Assembly (NCBI GenBank): GCA_024278855.1
Contig: JAJRSJ010000001.1
Location: forward strand, 41,139-105,138
Length of the DNA: 64,000 nt
Direction of reading: 5' to 3'
From: Alphaproteobacteria bacterium
GTDB taxonomy: Bacteria > Pseudomonadota > Alphaproteobacteria > Caulobacterales > Maricaulaceae
The notes under the pieces were generated by a model, which was given only the letters and a program-made list of their open reading frames with translations, was not told the DNA's origin and did no database searches. Below, one piece after another: positions 45,110 through 54,001 of the stretch. Within the stretch, counting starts at the first letter, position 1. Each line of letters begins with the position of its first letter. Both the position numbers and the translations under genes were made by a program.

Positions 45110-46059
45110 GTATAGTTAGAAATCCCGGAATCCCCCTTGATCTCAAGCATGTCAAGGGCATTCAAATTAACCGCTCAGCCCTAGAGCGCCGCGCCGCCAC
45201 ACTGGGTACACGGCGCAGCGTCAAGACAGACTACCAAACCGCTTGGCTCCTCAAGGCTATCACCTTGATTGATCTCACCACATTAGCCGGAGACGACACT
45301 ATTGGCCGGGTAAAACGCCTGTGCGCCAAAGCCCGCAACCCGGTGCGCCGTGATGTATTGGAGGCCTTGGGTGCAGCGGATTTGGATATAAAACCCGGTG
45401 CAGTTTGCGTCTATAATAATTTTGTGGGAACCGCCGTGCAGGCTCTGGAAGGTTCCGCCGTTCCGGTGGCCGCCGTATCCACCGGGTTTCCGGCCGGCCA
45501 TACGCCGCTAGGCACTCGCTTGTCCGAAATCCGGGCCTCAGTCAAAGCCGGGGCTACGGAAATCGATATTGTCATTGAGCGCCATATGGCTCTACGCGAA
45601 GACTGGCGGGCTCTCTATAATATGGTGGCCCGGTGCCGCGAGGTCTGCGGCGCCGCCCATATCAAAGTCATACTCGGCACGGGCGAGCTTGGCACTTTGA
45701 CCAATGTCGCCAAAGCCTCCATGGTCTCGATGATGGCAGGCGCCGACTTTATCAAAACCTCGACCGGCAAGGAAAGCGTCAATGCCACCCTGCCCGTCTC
45801 GTTGGTCATGGTGCGGATGATCCGCGAATACCGCGAAATGACCGGCTACAAAATCGGCTATAAACCTGCGGGCGGGATTGGTGATGCCAAAACGGCTTTG
45901 GTTTATATGATTTTGATGAAAGAAGAATTGGGCAATGAATGGCTTGAGCCGGATCTATTTCGGATCGGCGCATCTTCGCTATTGTCGGATATTGAACGTC
46001 AATTGGAACACCGCGCTACGGGCCGTTATGCGGCGCGTCACCATCAGCCATTAGTTTAA
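45106..46059 (+). CDS. deoC: Deoxyribose-phosphate aldolase
   Basis: A 317-residue class I aldolase from the ATG at 45106 (ATGA overlap with punA); an in-frame start 20 codons earlier lies in the punA end. Landmarks: TLIDLTTLAGDDT, VCVYNNFVGTAVQ, AAVSTGFPAGHTPLGTR, the Schiff-base lysine in ADFIKTSTGK and YKPAGGIGDAKTAL. It cleaves deoxyribose-5-phosphate to acetaldehyde and glyceraldehyde-3-phosphate. It is longer than the 220-260 residue bacterial type, with an N-terminal extension of about 50 residues, and is close to the eukaryotic-like DeoC form. Confidence 0.95.
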   Translation: MSIVRNPGIPLDLKHVKGIQINRSALERRAATLGTRRSVKTDYQTAWLLKAITLIDLTTLAGDDTIGRVKRLCAKARNPVRRDVLEALGAADLDIKPGAVCVYNNFVGTAVQALEGSAVPVAAVSTGFPAGHTPLGTRLSEIRASVKAGATEIDIVIERHMALREDWRALYNMVARCREVCGAAHIKVILGTGELGTLTNVAKASMVSMMAGADFIKTSTGKESVNATLPVSLVMVRMIREYREMTGYKIGYKPAGGIGDAKTALVYMILMKEELGNEWLEPDLFRIGASSLLSDIERQLEHRATGRYAARHHQPLV

Positions 46060-46082
46060 AGTAGAGAGTGTAGGATAGGTAT

Positions 46083-48479
46083 ATGTCTGTAAAAGAAATT
46101 TTTGGAAATATGGATTACGGCTCCGCTCCTGAAAGTGACGTCGAGGCCCGTGCTTGGCTTGCGACCCACAAGAAAAAATTTGATCTGTTTATCGGCGGCA
46201 AATGGGTCAACCCCAGTGGTGGGGCCAACAGTAAATCCTTTGGCTCATATAACCCGGCAGACGGTAAAAAGCTGGCGAGCGTTTCCATGGCCACCAAAAC
46301 CGATGTGGCAAAAGCCGTTAAGGCCGCAGAGGCCGCAGGGCCTGCTTGGCGGGTGTTATCAGGCTTTGAGCGGGCCAAATATCTCTATGCATTGGCGCGG
46401 CTCGTGCAAAAACATGCCCGCGTATTGGCGGTGTTGGAGAGTTTGGATAACGGTAAATCCATCCGCGAAACCCGCGATATAGATATTCCGCTCGTGGCAC
46501 GGCATTTTTATCACCACGCCGGATGGGCCAGCTTGCGCGCTAGCGAGCTTTCAGATTATGAGCCGCTCGGTGTGGTCGGGCAAATTATTCCGTGGAATTT
46601 CCCCCTATTGATGATGTCATGGAAAATCGCTCCGGCTTTGGCTGCGGGCAATACCGTGGTCATGAAACCGGCCGAGCAAACCCCGCTCACGGCTCTGTAT
46701 TTTGCCGAATTATGTATGCAAGCCGGATTGCCTGCGGGGGTGGTCAATATCATTACCGGGGATGGTTCTACGGGTGCGGCTATTGTTGCCCACAAGGGTA
46801 TCAGCAAAATCGCTTTCACAGGTTCCACAGAAGTCGGGAAGCTTATTCGTAAAACCACCGCCGGAACGGGCAAAGAGATCACGCTTGAGCTCGGCGGTAA
46901 ATCACCGTTTATTGTGTTTTCAGACGCCGATCTGGACAGCGCGGTCGAAGGTGTGGTCAATGCCATTTGGTTCAACCAGGGCGAGGTTTGCTGCGCCGGG
47001 TCGCGCCTGTTGGTTAGTGAGGCTATCGCAGATAAATTTTACAAGAAACTCAAGCGCCGCATGGACAAGCTGCGGGTCGGAAACCCGCTCGATAAAACCG
47101 TGGACATGGGCGCACTGGTTGATAAAACCCAGATGGAGCGCATTAAAACCATGCTTGCGAACGGCCTGAAAGAAGGCGGCGAGGTTTATCAGGCCAATAT
47201 TGATTTGCCCGAAACAGGTTGCTTTATGCGGCCGACTTTAATCACCAATGTGGACACGGCTTGTACACTTGTACGCGAGGAAATTTTTGGCCCGGTGATT
47301 GTCGCCATGACGTTTCGCACACCCGACGAGGCCGTGCAATTGGCCAATAATACGCGCTACGGGCTGGCGGCCAGTGTCTGGTCTGAAAACATCAATACGG
47401 CACTTGATATTGCATCGCGCGTCAAGGCCGGTGTGGTCTGGGTCAACTCGACCAATCAGTTAGACGCTGCGGTCGGGTTTGGCGGCATGCGTGAAAGCGG
47501 GTATGGCCGCGAAGGTGGTCGCGAAGGCATGTTGGCCTATTTGCGCCCAAAGGCCGCGAACACCAAACCATTAACGGCGCTCAAGCCCGCAAAACTAAAA
47601 TCCGGCGCATCTGAAACGGGTATAGACCGCCCCATAGATAAAACGGCGAAAAATTATGTTGGCGGCAAACAGGCCCGCCCGGACGGTAGTTCGGTCATGC
47701 CTGTGGTTTCGCCGGACGGAAAATTGCAAGGCGAAGTCGGGCGCGGCAACCGCAAAGATGTGCGCAATGCCGTTGAAGCCGCCACGAAAGCCGCCAAGTG
47801 GTCATCGTCCACGGCGCACCTTCGCGCTCAAATCATCTATTATATCGGCGAGAATCTTGATGTGCGCAAAGACGAATTCGCGGCCCGGATCAAGGCTATG
47901 ACCGGATGCACAATTACCAAGGCAAGACGCGAAGTTGAATTGTCCATAGAGCGCCTGTTTTTCTACGCGGGCTTTGCCGATAAATTTGACGGGGCCGTTC
48001 ACGCCCCGCCAGTGCGAGATATCGCTATTGCCATGAACGAACCGCTCGGCATTGTCGGCATCGTCGCGCCGCAAGACGCGCCTTTGCTGGGCTTTGTCTC
48101 TTTGTTGGCTCCGGTGATTGCGGCGGGAAACCGCGCCGTTATTATTCCGTCTGACATATACCCGTTAGCCGCAACGGATTTCTATCAGGTGTTGGAAACC
48201 TCGGATGTGCCAGCAGGTGTGGTCAATATTATCACCGGCGAACATGATGTGCTAACCCCGACCCTGGCCGAACACGAAGAAGTGGCGGGCCTGTGGTATT
48301 TCGGCAAAGCAGGCGGGGCGGCGGGCGTAGAGGCCGCGTCTATCTCCAATCTCAAACAAGTGTGGTCGCATCAAGAACGAGAGATAAATTGGGCCAACGC
48401 CTCTATTCCTACATGGGGCCGCCGCTATATGGAAAAAGCTACACAGGTAAAAAATATCTGGGTGCCTTATGGGGCATAA
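46083..48479 (+). CDS. Two-domain aldehyde dehydrogenase, ALDH16-type
   Basis: A 798-residue protein with two ALDH modules. The first (about 20-500) is complete: IIPWNFPLLMMSWKIAPAL, catalytic glutamate in ELGGKSP (E269), catalytic cysteine in NQGEVCCAGSR (probably C303), and EEIFGPVI. The second (about 520-798) is shorter and keeps GIVGIVAPQDAPLLGFVSLL and PAGVVNIITG but lacks the ELGGKSP and QxCxA catalytic segments. This pattern matches ALDH16, whose bacterial members are active. In a deo operon the likely substrate is acetaldehyde from DeoC (inference). The gene is in the middle of the operon, 23 bp after deoC. Confidence 0.9.
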   Translation: MSVKEIFGNMDYGSAPESDVEARAWLATHKKKFDLFIGGKWVNPSGGANSKSFGSYNPADGKKLASVSMATKTDVAKAVKAAEAAGPAWRVLSGFERAKYLYALARLVQKHARVLAVLESLDNGKSIRETRDIDIPLVARHFYHHAGWASLRASELSDYEPLGVVGQIIPWNFPLLMMSWKIAPALAAGNTVVMKPAEQTPLTALYFAELCMQAGLPAGVVNIITGDGSTGAAIVAHKGISKIAFTGSTEVGKLIRKTTAGTGKEITLELGGKSPFIVFSDADLDSAVEGVVNAIWFNQGEVCCAGSRLLVSEAIADKFYKKLKRRMDKLRVGNPLDKTVDMGALVDKTQMERIKTMLANGLKEGGEVYQANIDLPETGCFMRPTLITNVDTACTLVREEIFGPVIVAMTFRTPDEAVQLANNTRYGLAASVWSENINTALDIASRVKAGVVWVNSTNQLDAAVGFGGMRESGYGREGGREGMLAYLRPKAANTKPLTALKPAKLKSGASETGIDRPIDKTAKNYVGGKQARPDGSSVMPVVSPDGKLQGEVGRGNRKDVRNAVEAATKAAKWSSSTAHLRAQIIYYIGENLDVRKDEFAARIKAMTGCTITKARREVELSIERLFFYAGFADKFDGAVHAPPVRDIAIAMNEPLGIVGIVAPQDAPLLGFVSLLAPVIAAGNRAVIIPSDIYPLAATDFYQVLETSDVPAGVVNIITGEHDVLTPTLAEHEEVAGLWYFGKAGGAAGVEAASISNLKQVWSHQEREINWANASIPTWGRRYMEKATQVKNIWVPYGA

Positions 48480-48489
48480 TTCATTATCG

Positions 48490-48513
48490 CCTCTCCCCGT
48501 AAACGGAGAGAGG
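48490..48513. repeat. Palindrome overlapping the deoA ribosome-binding region
   Basis: CCTCTCCCCGTAAACGGAGA plus GAGG forms a hairpin (CCTCTC/GAGAGG outer, CCG/CGG inner) in the 42-bp spacer between the ALDH16 gene and deoA. The 3' arm is followed at once by GGGGAAGAG, the deoA ribosome-binding site, so it may be a spacer repeat or may tune deoA translation. Confidence 0.5.
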
Positions 48514-48521
48514 GGAAGAGT

Positions 48522-49841
48522 ATGACCACCTTTCTACCACAGGAATTTTTGCGCCAAATCCGCGACGGTGAAAAACCGTCTGCGGCGGACATAAAAACCT
48601 TCATTGACGGCATCGGTTCGGGCGCAACCAGTGCTGTCCAGATTGGCGCATTTGCTATGGCGGTTTATAAAACCGGGCTTGGCAAGGACGGCATTATCGC
48701 CCTGACCAAAGCCATGCGCGATAGCGGTGATGTCATGGTTTGGGATTTACCCGGCCCGGTACTGGACAAGCATTCCACTGGCGGGGTTGGCGATAATGTG
48801 TCTTTATTGCTTGGCCCGGTCGTGGCGGCGTGCGGCGGTTATGTGCCGATGATTTCAGGCCAGGGCCTTGGCCATACCGGCGGGACTCTAGATAAATTTA
48901 CCGCTATTCCCGGTTATGATGTCAATGCGGATAATGCTTTGTTCCGGCGCACCGTGAAAGAAATTGGCTGCGCGATTATTGGACAAACCGGCGCATTGGC
49001 CCCCGCCGACAAAGTGCTTTATGCGACCCGTTCCGCCACCGCGACTGTGGACAGTGTGCCGCTCATTACCGCGTCTATCCTGTCCAAAAAACTGGCCGAA
49101 GGTCTGGACGGCTTGGTGTTGGATATTAAATGCGGCAATGGGGCCATGATGACGGATTTGGGGCAGGCTGAAACTTTGGCCCGTTCCTTGATAAATGGTG
49201 CGGGCGGCGCAGGTGTAACAACCTCCGGGCTTATTACCGACATGAACCAGCCATTGGCCAGTGCGGCGGGCAATGCCCTCGAAGTGCGTAATGTCATTGA
49301 CCATTTTGAGGGCAGACGCGATGGGCGGCTACACGAAGTTACCTGTGCGCTATCGGCAGAAATGCTCGTCTGCGGCGGGTTGGCCGAAAGCACAAATGCA
49401 GCGCGCACAAAAGTGGACGCGGTGTTTGCCAACGGCAAAGCGGCTGAAGTTTTTGCCCGCATGGTCTCGGCGCTCGGCGGGCCTTCTGACCTGATGCAAA
49501 ACCCGGACAAATATTTCCCTGCCGCGCCGATTATCAAAGATATAAAAGCCACCGAAACTGGCGTGGTGTCAGCCATAGACAGCCGTGCAATTGGCATGGC
49601 TGTGATTGTCATGGGCGGTGGGCGTAAACGGCCTGATGACACAATTGACACCCGTGTCGGGGTTGAGCGGATTGCGCCCATTGGCACAAAAATAACTAAA
49701 GGCGATGTACTGGCCCGCATCCACGCTACCGCCGAAGACCGGGCAGCCGAGGCCGGGCAAATGCTCATGGACGCCTATACTTTATCTGACAAGCACAAAG
49801 AAACCCCGCTAATCCTCAAACGCATGGACGCAGATATATGA
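48522..49841 (+). CDS. deoA: Thymidine phosphorylase
   Basis: A 439-residue protein of the glycosyl transferase family 3 type. FLRQIRDGEKPSAADIKTFI at the N-terminus, DKHSTGGVGDNVSLLLGPVV (phosphate/nucleoside binding), MISGQGLGHTGGTLDKFTAIPGY (in parts), YATRSATATVDSVPLITASI (in parts) and DIKCGNGAMM. It phosphorolyses thymidine and deoxyuridine to base and deoxyribose-1-phosphate. It overlaps deoB by 4 nt. Confidence 0.96.
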   Translation: MTTFLPQEFLRQIRDGEKPSAADIKTFIDGIGSGATSAVQIGAFAMAVYKTGLGKDGIIALTKAMRDSGDVMVWDLPGPVLDKHSTGGVGDNVSLLLGPVVAACGGYVPMISGQGLGHTGGTLDKFTAIPGYDVNADNALFRRTVKEIGCAIIGQTGALAPADKVLYATRSATATVDSVPLITASILSKKLAEGLDGLVLDIKCGNGAMMTDLGQAETLARSLINGAGGAGVTTSGLITDMNQPLASAAGNALEVRNVIDHFEGRRDGRLHEVTCALSAEMLVCGGLAESTNAARTKVDAVFANGKAAEVFARMVSALGGPSDLMQNPDKYFPAAPIIKDIKATETGVVSAIDSRAIGMAVIVMGGGRKRPDDTIDTRVGVERIAPIGTKITKGDVLARIHATAEDRAAEAGQMLMDAYTLSDKHKETPLILKRMDADI

Positions 49842-51031
49842 CAAGAGCATTTATATTGGTGATGGACAGTGTCGGTATTGGCGGCGCACCGGACGCGGCG
49901 GATTTTGGTGATGTTGGCTCCAATACATTTGGCCATATCGCACAGTGGTGCGTTGATGGCCGGGCTGATATTAAGGGGGTGCGCTCAGGCCCGCTGCACA
50001 TTCCGTTTTTGGAAATGCTCGGTCTTGGACTGGCGGCGGAAATGGCGTGCGGGGAACTTCCGGCGGGGCTAAACCCGAACCCGGATATTATTGGCCAATA
50101 CGGGCCAACATCTGAATTGTCGTCCGGTAAAGACACTATCTCCGGGCATTGGGAAATGGCGGGTCTGCCCGTGACCTTTGACTGGGGTTATTTTACGGAT
50201 AAAACGGACAGTTTCCCAAAAGCCCTGTTGGACAGTTTGATAAAGCAAGGAGGCCTACCCGGCGTTCTCGGGAATTGCCATGCGTCGGGCACGAACATCC
50301 TTGCGCAGTTGGGCGCAGAGCATATTAAAACTGGAAAACCCATTGTGTATACTAGCACGGATTCCGTCATCCAAATCGCTGCCCACGAAGAACATTTCGG
50401 ATTGGAGCGATTGCTAAATTTATGCGTATTGGCCCGCAAACTCGTAGATCCGCTCAACATAGGCCGCGTCATCGCCAGACCATTCGCGGGTGACAGCCCG
50501 GCCAATTTCGCGCGCACCCATAACCGCCATGATTACGCCGTGCCGCCCATTGCCCCGACCCTGCTTGACCGGGTTCAAGGCGCGGGCGGAGCGGTTCATG
50601 CCGTCGGTAAGGTTAGCGATATTTTCGCCGGGCGCGGTGTTAGCCACAAATACCCGGCCTCTGGCCACGAAGCTTTAATGGCGGCCACCAAAAAAGCGGC
50701 TAAGGCCGCCAAACACGGCGATTTAATCTTCACAAATTTCGTGGATTTCGACATGCACTTTGGCCACCGCCGCAATGTTCCGGGCTACGCCAATGCGCTA
50801 GAAGAATTTGACCCCATGCTAGCCGGTTTTGCCTTTAATTTGCGCCCGGATGATCTAGTCATTATCACCGCCGACCACGGTAATGACCCAACCTGGCCCG
50901 GCTCTGACCACACCAGAGAACAAGTCCCTTTCTTGGCTTTCGGCCCCAATATTACGCCCGGCCCTAGCGGCAAGCACAAGGGGTTTACACGCATAGCCGA
51001 TAAAATTTCCGAGCATTTGGGTTTGGGTTAA
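49838..51031 (+). CDS. deoB: Phosphopentomutase
   Basis: A 397-residue metalloenzyme of the alkaline-phosphatase superfamily. MDSVGIGGAPDAADFGD at the N-terminus holds the first metal aspartate; SSGKDTISGHWEMAG contains the phosphothreonine; VDFDMHFGHRRNVPGYA and ITADHGNDPTWPGSDHTRE carry the other metal ligands. It isomerises (deoxy)ribose-1-phosphate to the 5-phosphate for DeoC. It is the last gene of the operon. Confidence 0.97.
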   Translation: MTRAFILVMDSVGIGGAPDAADFGDVGSNTFGHIAQWCVDGRADIKGVRSGPLHIPFLEMLGLGLAAEMACGELPAGLNPNPDIIGQYGPTSELSSGKDTISGHWEMAGLPVTFDWGYFTDKTDSFPKALLDSLIKQGGLPGVLGNCHASGTNILAQLGAEHIKTGKPIVYTSTDSVIQIAAHEEHFGLERLLNLCVLARKLVDPLNIGRVIARPFAGDSPANFARTHNRHDYAVPPIAPTLLDRVQGAGGAVHAVGKVSDIFAGRGVSHKYPASGHEALMAATKKAAKAAKHGDLIFTNFVDFDMHFGHRRNVPGYANALEEFDPMLAGFAFNLRPDDLVIITADHGNDPTWPGSDHTREQVPFLAFGPNITPGPSGKHKGFTRIADKISEHLGLG

Positions 51032-51070
51032 GCACCCACGCCCGCTCATGTCGACGAAGCTACCTGCTCA

Positions 51071-51691
51071 CTAAACCTTGGAGATTTTGTGCCAAGCATC
51101 TCTGTCTGTCAGGGTGTCCCAATAGTCCTGGATGCGGTCGGTGATTTGGTCGTGGGCTTTGGCGAGGCGGGCCAATAGCAGGCAATATCCGACCGAAATA
51201 TCTGCGGCAGAAAAGCCGGACTTGAGGATATAATCATGATCGCCAAGTTGGGTTTCCAACATGCCGAGGACTTTGGCCAGTTCTTTTTGAGCCCATTTGT
51301 CAGTGGCGGCACTGCGGTGTTCTTCGGGGAAGAAAAACCGTTGATACATCAGGGTAGCGACCACCGGGGCCAATGTGCTTTCGCCGTAATGTAGCCATTG
51401 CAGATAGGGGCCGTATTCGGGATCGTCGACCGTCGGGGCCAATTTTCCAGGCGCATATTTATCCATGATATATTGCATGATAGCGACACTTTCAAACATC
51501 ACCATATCCCCGTCCTTAATGGCCGGGACTTTATTGAGTGGGTGAATTTTGGTATAGTCAGCCCCGCCAAATTTTCCTGGTAAATATTCAAGGCTGTCGA
51601 CTTTGTAATCGAGTCCAAGTTCCTCCAAAAGCCACAAAACCCGCATGGAACGCGAGCGCGGCAAATGGTACACGGTGATTGGATTGGTCAT
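51071..51691 (-). CDS. Glutathione S-transferase family protein
   Basis: About 206 residues from the ATG at 51691; the upstream part of the open frame is unrelated in character. N-terminal thioredoxin-like domain: ITVYHLPRSRSMRVLWLLEELGLDY, HPLNKVPAIKDGDMVMFESVAIMQYI (in parts; the ES pair contacts glutathione), then an all-helical C-terminal domain with FSAADISVGYCLLLARL. The catalytic residue is probably the Ser/Arg near SRSMR. Conjugation or other glutathione-dependent reactions are expected; the substrate is unknown. It is the only gene between deoB and the BlaI-type regulator. Confidence 0.9.
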   Translation of the reverse strand: MTNPITVYHLPRSRSMRVLWLLEELGLDYKVDSLEYLPGKFGGADYTKIHPLNKVPAIKDGDMVMFESVAIMQYIMDKYAPGKLAPTVDDPEYGPYLQWLHYGESTLAPVVATLMYQRFFFPEEHRSAATDKWAQKELAKVLGMLETQLGDHDYILKSGFSAADISVGYCLLLARLAKAHDQITDRIQDYWDTLTDRDAWHKISKV

Positions 51692-51767
51692 GGTTTTGCC
51701 TTTCAAATATTGCAAATTAATTGCGGTTGTAAACCAATTTGAGTGGATAACAAAGGCTTTATGACGC

Positions 51768-52133
51768 TTATCTATAGCCGCCGAGCAGGCCTTCCAGCTC
51801 GTCCAGTTCTTCGTCCGAGAGCAGTGTGCTGCCAGTGAAAATTGATGCGGGCAGCGGGCCGTCGACCTCCAGGACACGACCAAAAAACTCGCGGGCCATC
51901 CCGGCCAATGTGGTGGTTTTTGATAGCTTCGCGCTCACTCGCGCCGGGCCGTCCTGTTTGGAGATAATGACAAAACCCTTATCCCCCATACGCTCCAAAG
52001 TCTTGCGGGTGGACGAAAACGACCAAGACAAATCATCGGTGCAAATTTCGTGCAATTTGCGGACGGGCAAAGCCCCATGCGACCATAAAGCCTTCAGCAA
52101 AACTAGTTCCGGCGGGTTGGGTATTTGTTTCAT
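51768..52133 (-). CDS. BlaI/MecI/CopY-type transcriptional repressor
   Basis: A 121-residue winged-helix protein: PPELVLLKALWSHGALPVRKLHEI, WSFSSTRKTLERMGDKGFVIISKQDGPA (in parts). The C-terminal dimerisation part (AGMAREFFGRVLEVDG, SDEELDELEGLL) resembles BlaI. There is no adjacent sensor-protease BlaR1 or beta-lactamase. A perfect 20-bp palindrome lies eight bases upstream of its start, so autoregulation is likely. A divergent or downstream target cannot be named. Confidence 0.85.
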   Translation of the reverse strand: MKQIPNPPELVLLKALWSHGALPVRKLHEICTDDLSWSFSSTRKTLERMGDKGFVIISKQDGPARVSAKLSKTTTLAGMAREFFGRVLEVDGPLPASIFTGSTLLSDEELDELEGLLGGYR

Positions 52134-52140
52134 ATCTATT

Positions 52141-52160
52141 TGTGCGACATATGTCGCACA
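52141..52160. promoter_or_regulatory. Perfect 20-bp palindrome, putative BlaI-type operator
   Basis: TGTGCGACATATGTCGCACA is fully self-complementary. The GACA-TATG-TC core resembles the BlaI/MecI operator style. It lies just upstream of the repressor start at 52133 and within the 72-bp spacer to the membrane lipoprotein gene. Confidence 0.7.
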
Positions 52161-52205
52161 AAATCAAGTATCTTCGAAATTATTATCTCGGGTCAAATTC
52201 AAATT

Positions 52206-53111
52206 TCAACCATCAAAAACTCTTATTGTTTCTCGCGCAATTTTCCGAGCCTTAAACCAAAACAGCACTGCACCAAGTGGAAACCCGATTTCAAAAATCC
52301 ACGGTGCCATTGGCCCGGTCTTGGTAACACTTGTCCCCAACACATATAAATTGATAAAATTAAATGTAACTCCACCATCGGTTTTACTGATGAACGCCGC
52401 AGCTAAGTCGCCATTATACCAGTTAAATGTAATCCCGTACATGCCGACCAAAATAAAAATCACCCACAACCATTTCCGCTTAAGGCCTTTGGTGCGCACA
52501 CACTTCACTAGCATAAAAATAATAAACAGGGGTGTTATTAGGGCCAAAGCAAATACGATATAGTGTTTGAACCCTTTGTCCTTGAAGGTGAACTTCGTAA
52601 CTTCACTCGGCGATACATCGAATTGCTTGACATTAACATTCAGCAAATTGCAACACGCATCATTTTTGTTTTTGAGCAAAATAATGGTGTAAATGTTCGT
52701 ACCCTCTTTATAAATGCGTTCATATACACCCGTATAATAGGTGACACTAGTTTCGTTCAGTGATTTTTTAAAATTTATTTGCGCATCTACCAATTTAGTT
52801 TCCGTAGCTTCTCCAGAAAAAATATATTCGAAAATAGCTTCAAAATCCGCATCAAGGTTTTCGGCAGCTGTAAATTCTTCTGATCCTCGAGCCTTGATGA
52901 ATTCCAAATCTTTCCGGACTACGGCATCAATAATCTCAACCATTTGGGTTTGCGCCGCATCTGGCAAAATTTTGGCGGCGACATCGGACAACGAACATGA
53001 GCTCAATAAAAATCCGGTTACCAACACAACAAACAATTGCAGTCGGAATTTACACCTAGCTAAACCAATGGGTAAGCGAGCAATGGGCTGTTGGATTAAA
53101 ATTGCCTTCAC
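52206..53111 (-). CDS. Hypothetical membrane lipoprotein with four TM segments
   Basis: A 301-residue protein that I do not recognise. The start is GTG at 53111 with AAGGAGGG upstream. It has a lipobox-like VTGFLLSSCS at about residue 39, after a basic N-terminal stretch of some 25 residues. A soluble domain of about 140 residues follows, with SGEATETKLVDAQINFKKSLN and two adjacent cysteines (NDACCNLL), then four hydrophobic segments (HYIVFALALITPLFIIFMLV, WLWVIFILVGMYGITF, FINLYVLGTSV, and IFEIGFPLGAVLFWF). It lies 12 bp behind the YihY gene on the same strand and may be co-transcribed. Confidence 0.65.
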   Translation of the reverse strand: MKAILIQQPIARLPIGLARCKFRLQLFVVLVTGFLLSSCSLSDVAAKILPDAAQTQMVEIIDAVVRKDLEFIKARGSEEFTAAENLDADFEAIFEYIFSGEATETKLVDAQINFKKSLNETSVTYYTGVYERIYKEGTNIYTIILLKNKNDACCNLLNVNVKQFDVSPSEVTKFTFKDKGFKHYIVFALALITPLFIIFMLVKCVRTKGLKRKWLWVIFILVGMYGITFNWYNGDLAAAFISKTDGGVTFNFINLYVLGTSVTKTGPMAPWIFEIGFPLGAVLFWFKARKIARETIRVFDG

Positions 53112-53122
53112 CTTACCCTCCT

Positions 53123-53995
53123 TTATTTTTGTTTATTCGCCTTGCGCTCAATCAAAACCTCATTGATCTCCCCGCCCAGAATAATCAAGGCGGCTGATAT
53201 ATAGACGAACAATAGCGCGATGACAACACTGCCCAGGCCCGCATACATGATTTGGGCGCGGGAAAACTGGGCCGTGTATTTGGCGTAGATTTGCGCGGCC
53301 AGTAGCCACAACACCATTGTCGCCAATATGCCGGGCAGGACTTGGCGAAATTTGAGCCGTTTACGCGGCAAATATAAATGCCCGACCACTAAAGCTAAAA
53401 ACATTACGGCTAGGCCTATAGGGATGCGCAAAAGATGAAACCAACCGGAAAAATTTGACAGCACGGGAACCCGCGCTTCTGCCGCCCCCCACCACAAAGG
53501 CGCGAATACGATCAACACCGCCAACACCAATAACACGCCCGCGCCTGCGAACACAAACACCAGGTTTTGCAACACCCGCATCCACCATGGCCGCCGCTCG
53601 CGGACACCAAGACCGTAGGCCCGGTTAAACCCGACCCGCAGGCTTTCAATGCCGCCTGTCGCCACATAAATGGTCATCAAAATAGACAAGGTGAGTATGC
53701 TCCGGTCAGGCACGGTTAAAATGGTATGGATATCGTCAGCCACAGGCCCGACGATTTCTGGGGGTGCGACGCTCAACAAATATTCGATCACAGTGCGGGC
53801 CAAAATCTCATTGCCCAAAAATCCGGCCAAGGCTGTCAGAAAGATCAGAAACGGAAAAAACGCCAACAAAGACGAAAATGCGATATTACCCGACAGTACA
53901 AAACCGTCATCGACTACAAACCGGCGGTGGACATCGCGAACGAACGCAAATGGTCGCCAAAACAACAAATCCCAAATTGATGATTTGGTTACCAT
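53123..53995 (-). CDS. YihY/BrkB-family membrane protein
   Basis: A 290-residue protein with about six membrane segments. FVRDVHRRFVVDDGFVLSGNIAFSSLLAFFPFLIFLTALAG (in parts) is the family N-terminus; VATGGIESLRVGFNRAYG and C-terminal MYAGLGSVVIALLFVYISAALIILGGEINEVL (in parts) are the other landmarks. YihY/BrkB was once thought to be an RNase (RNase BN); its function is unsettled, with envelope-related roles proposed. It lies between a hypothetical membrane protein and the lipoprotein gene in one orientation with dapE. Confidence 0.9.
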   Translation of the reverse strand: MVTKSSIWDLLFWRPFAFVRDVHRRFVVDDGFVLSGNIAFSSLLAFFPFLIFLTALAGFLGNEILARTVIEYLLSVAPPEIVGPVADDIHTILTVPDRSILTLSILMTIYVATGGIESLRVGFNRAYGLGVRERRPWWMRVLQNLVFVFAGAGVLLVLAVLIVFAPLWWGAAEARVPVLSNFSGWFHLLRIPIGLAVMFLALVVGHLYLPRKRLKFRQVLPGILATMVLWLLAAQIYAKYTAQFSRAQIMYAGLGSVVIALLFVYISAALIILGGEINEVLIERKANKQK

Positions 53996-54001
53996 CCAAG
54001 C

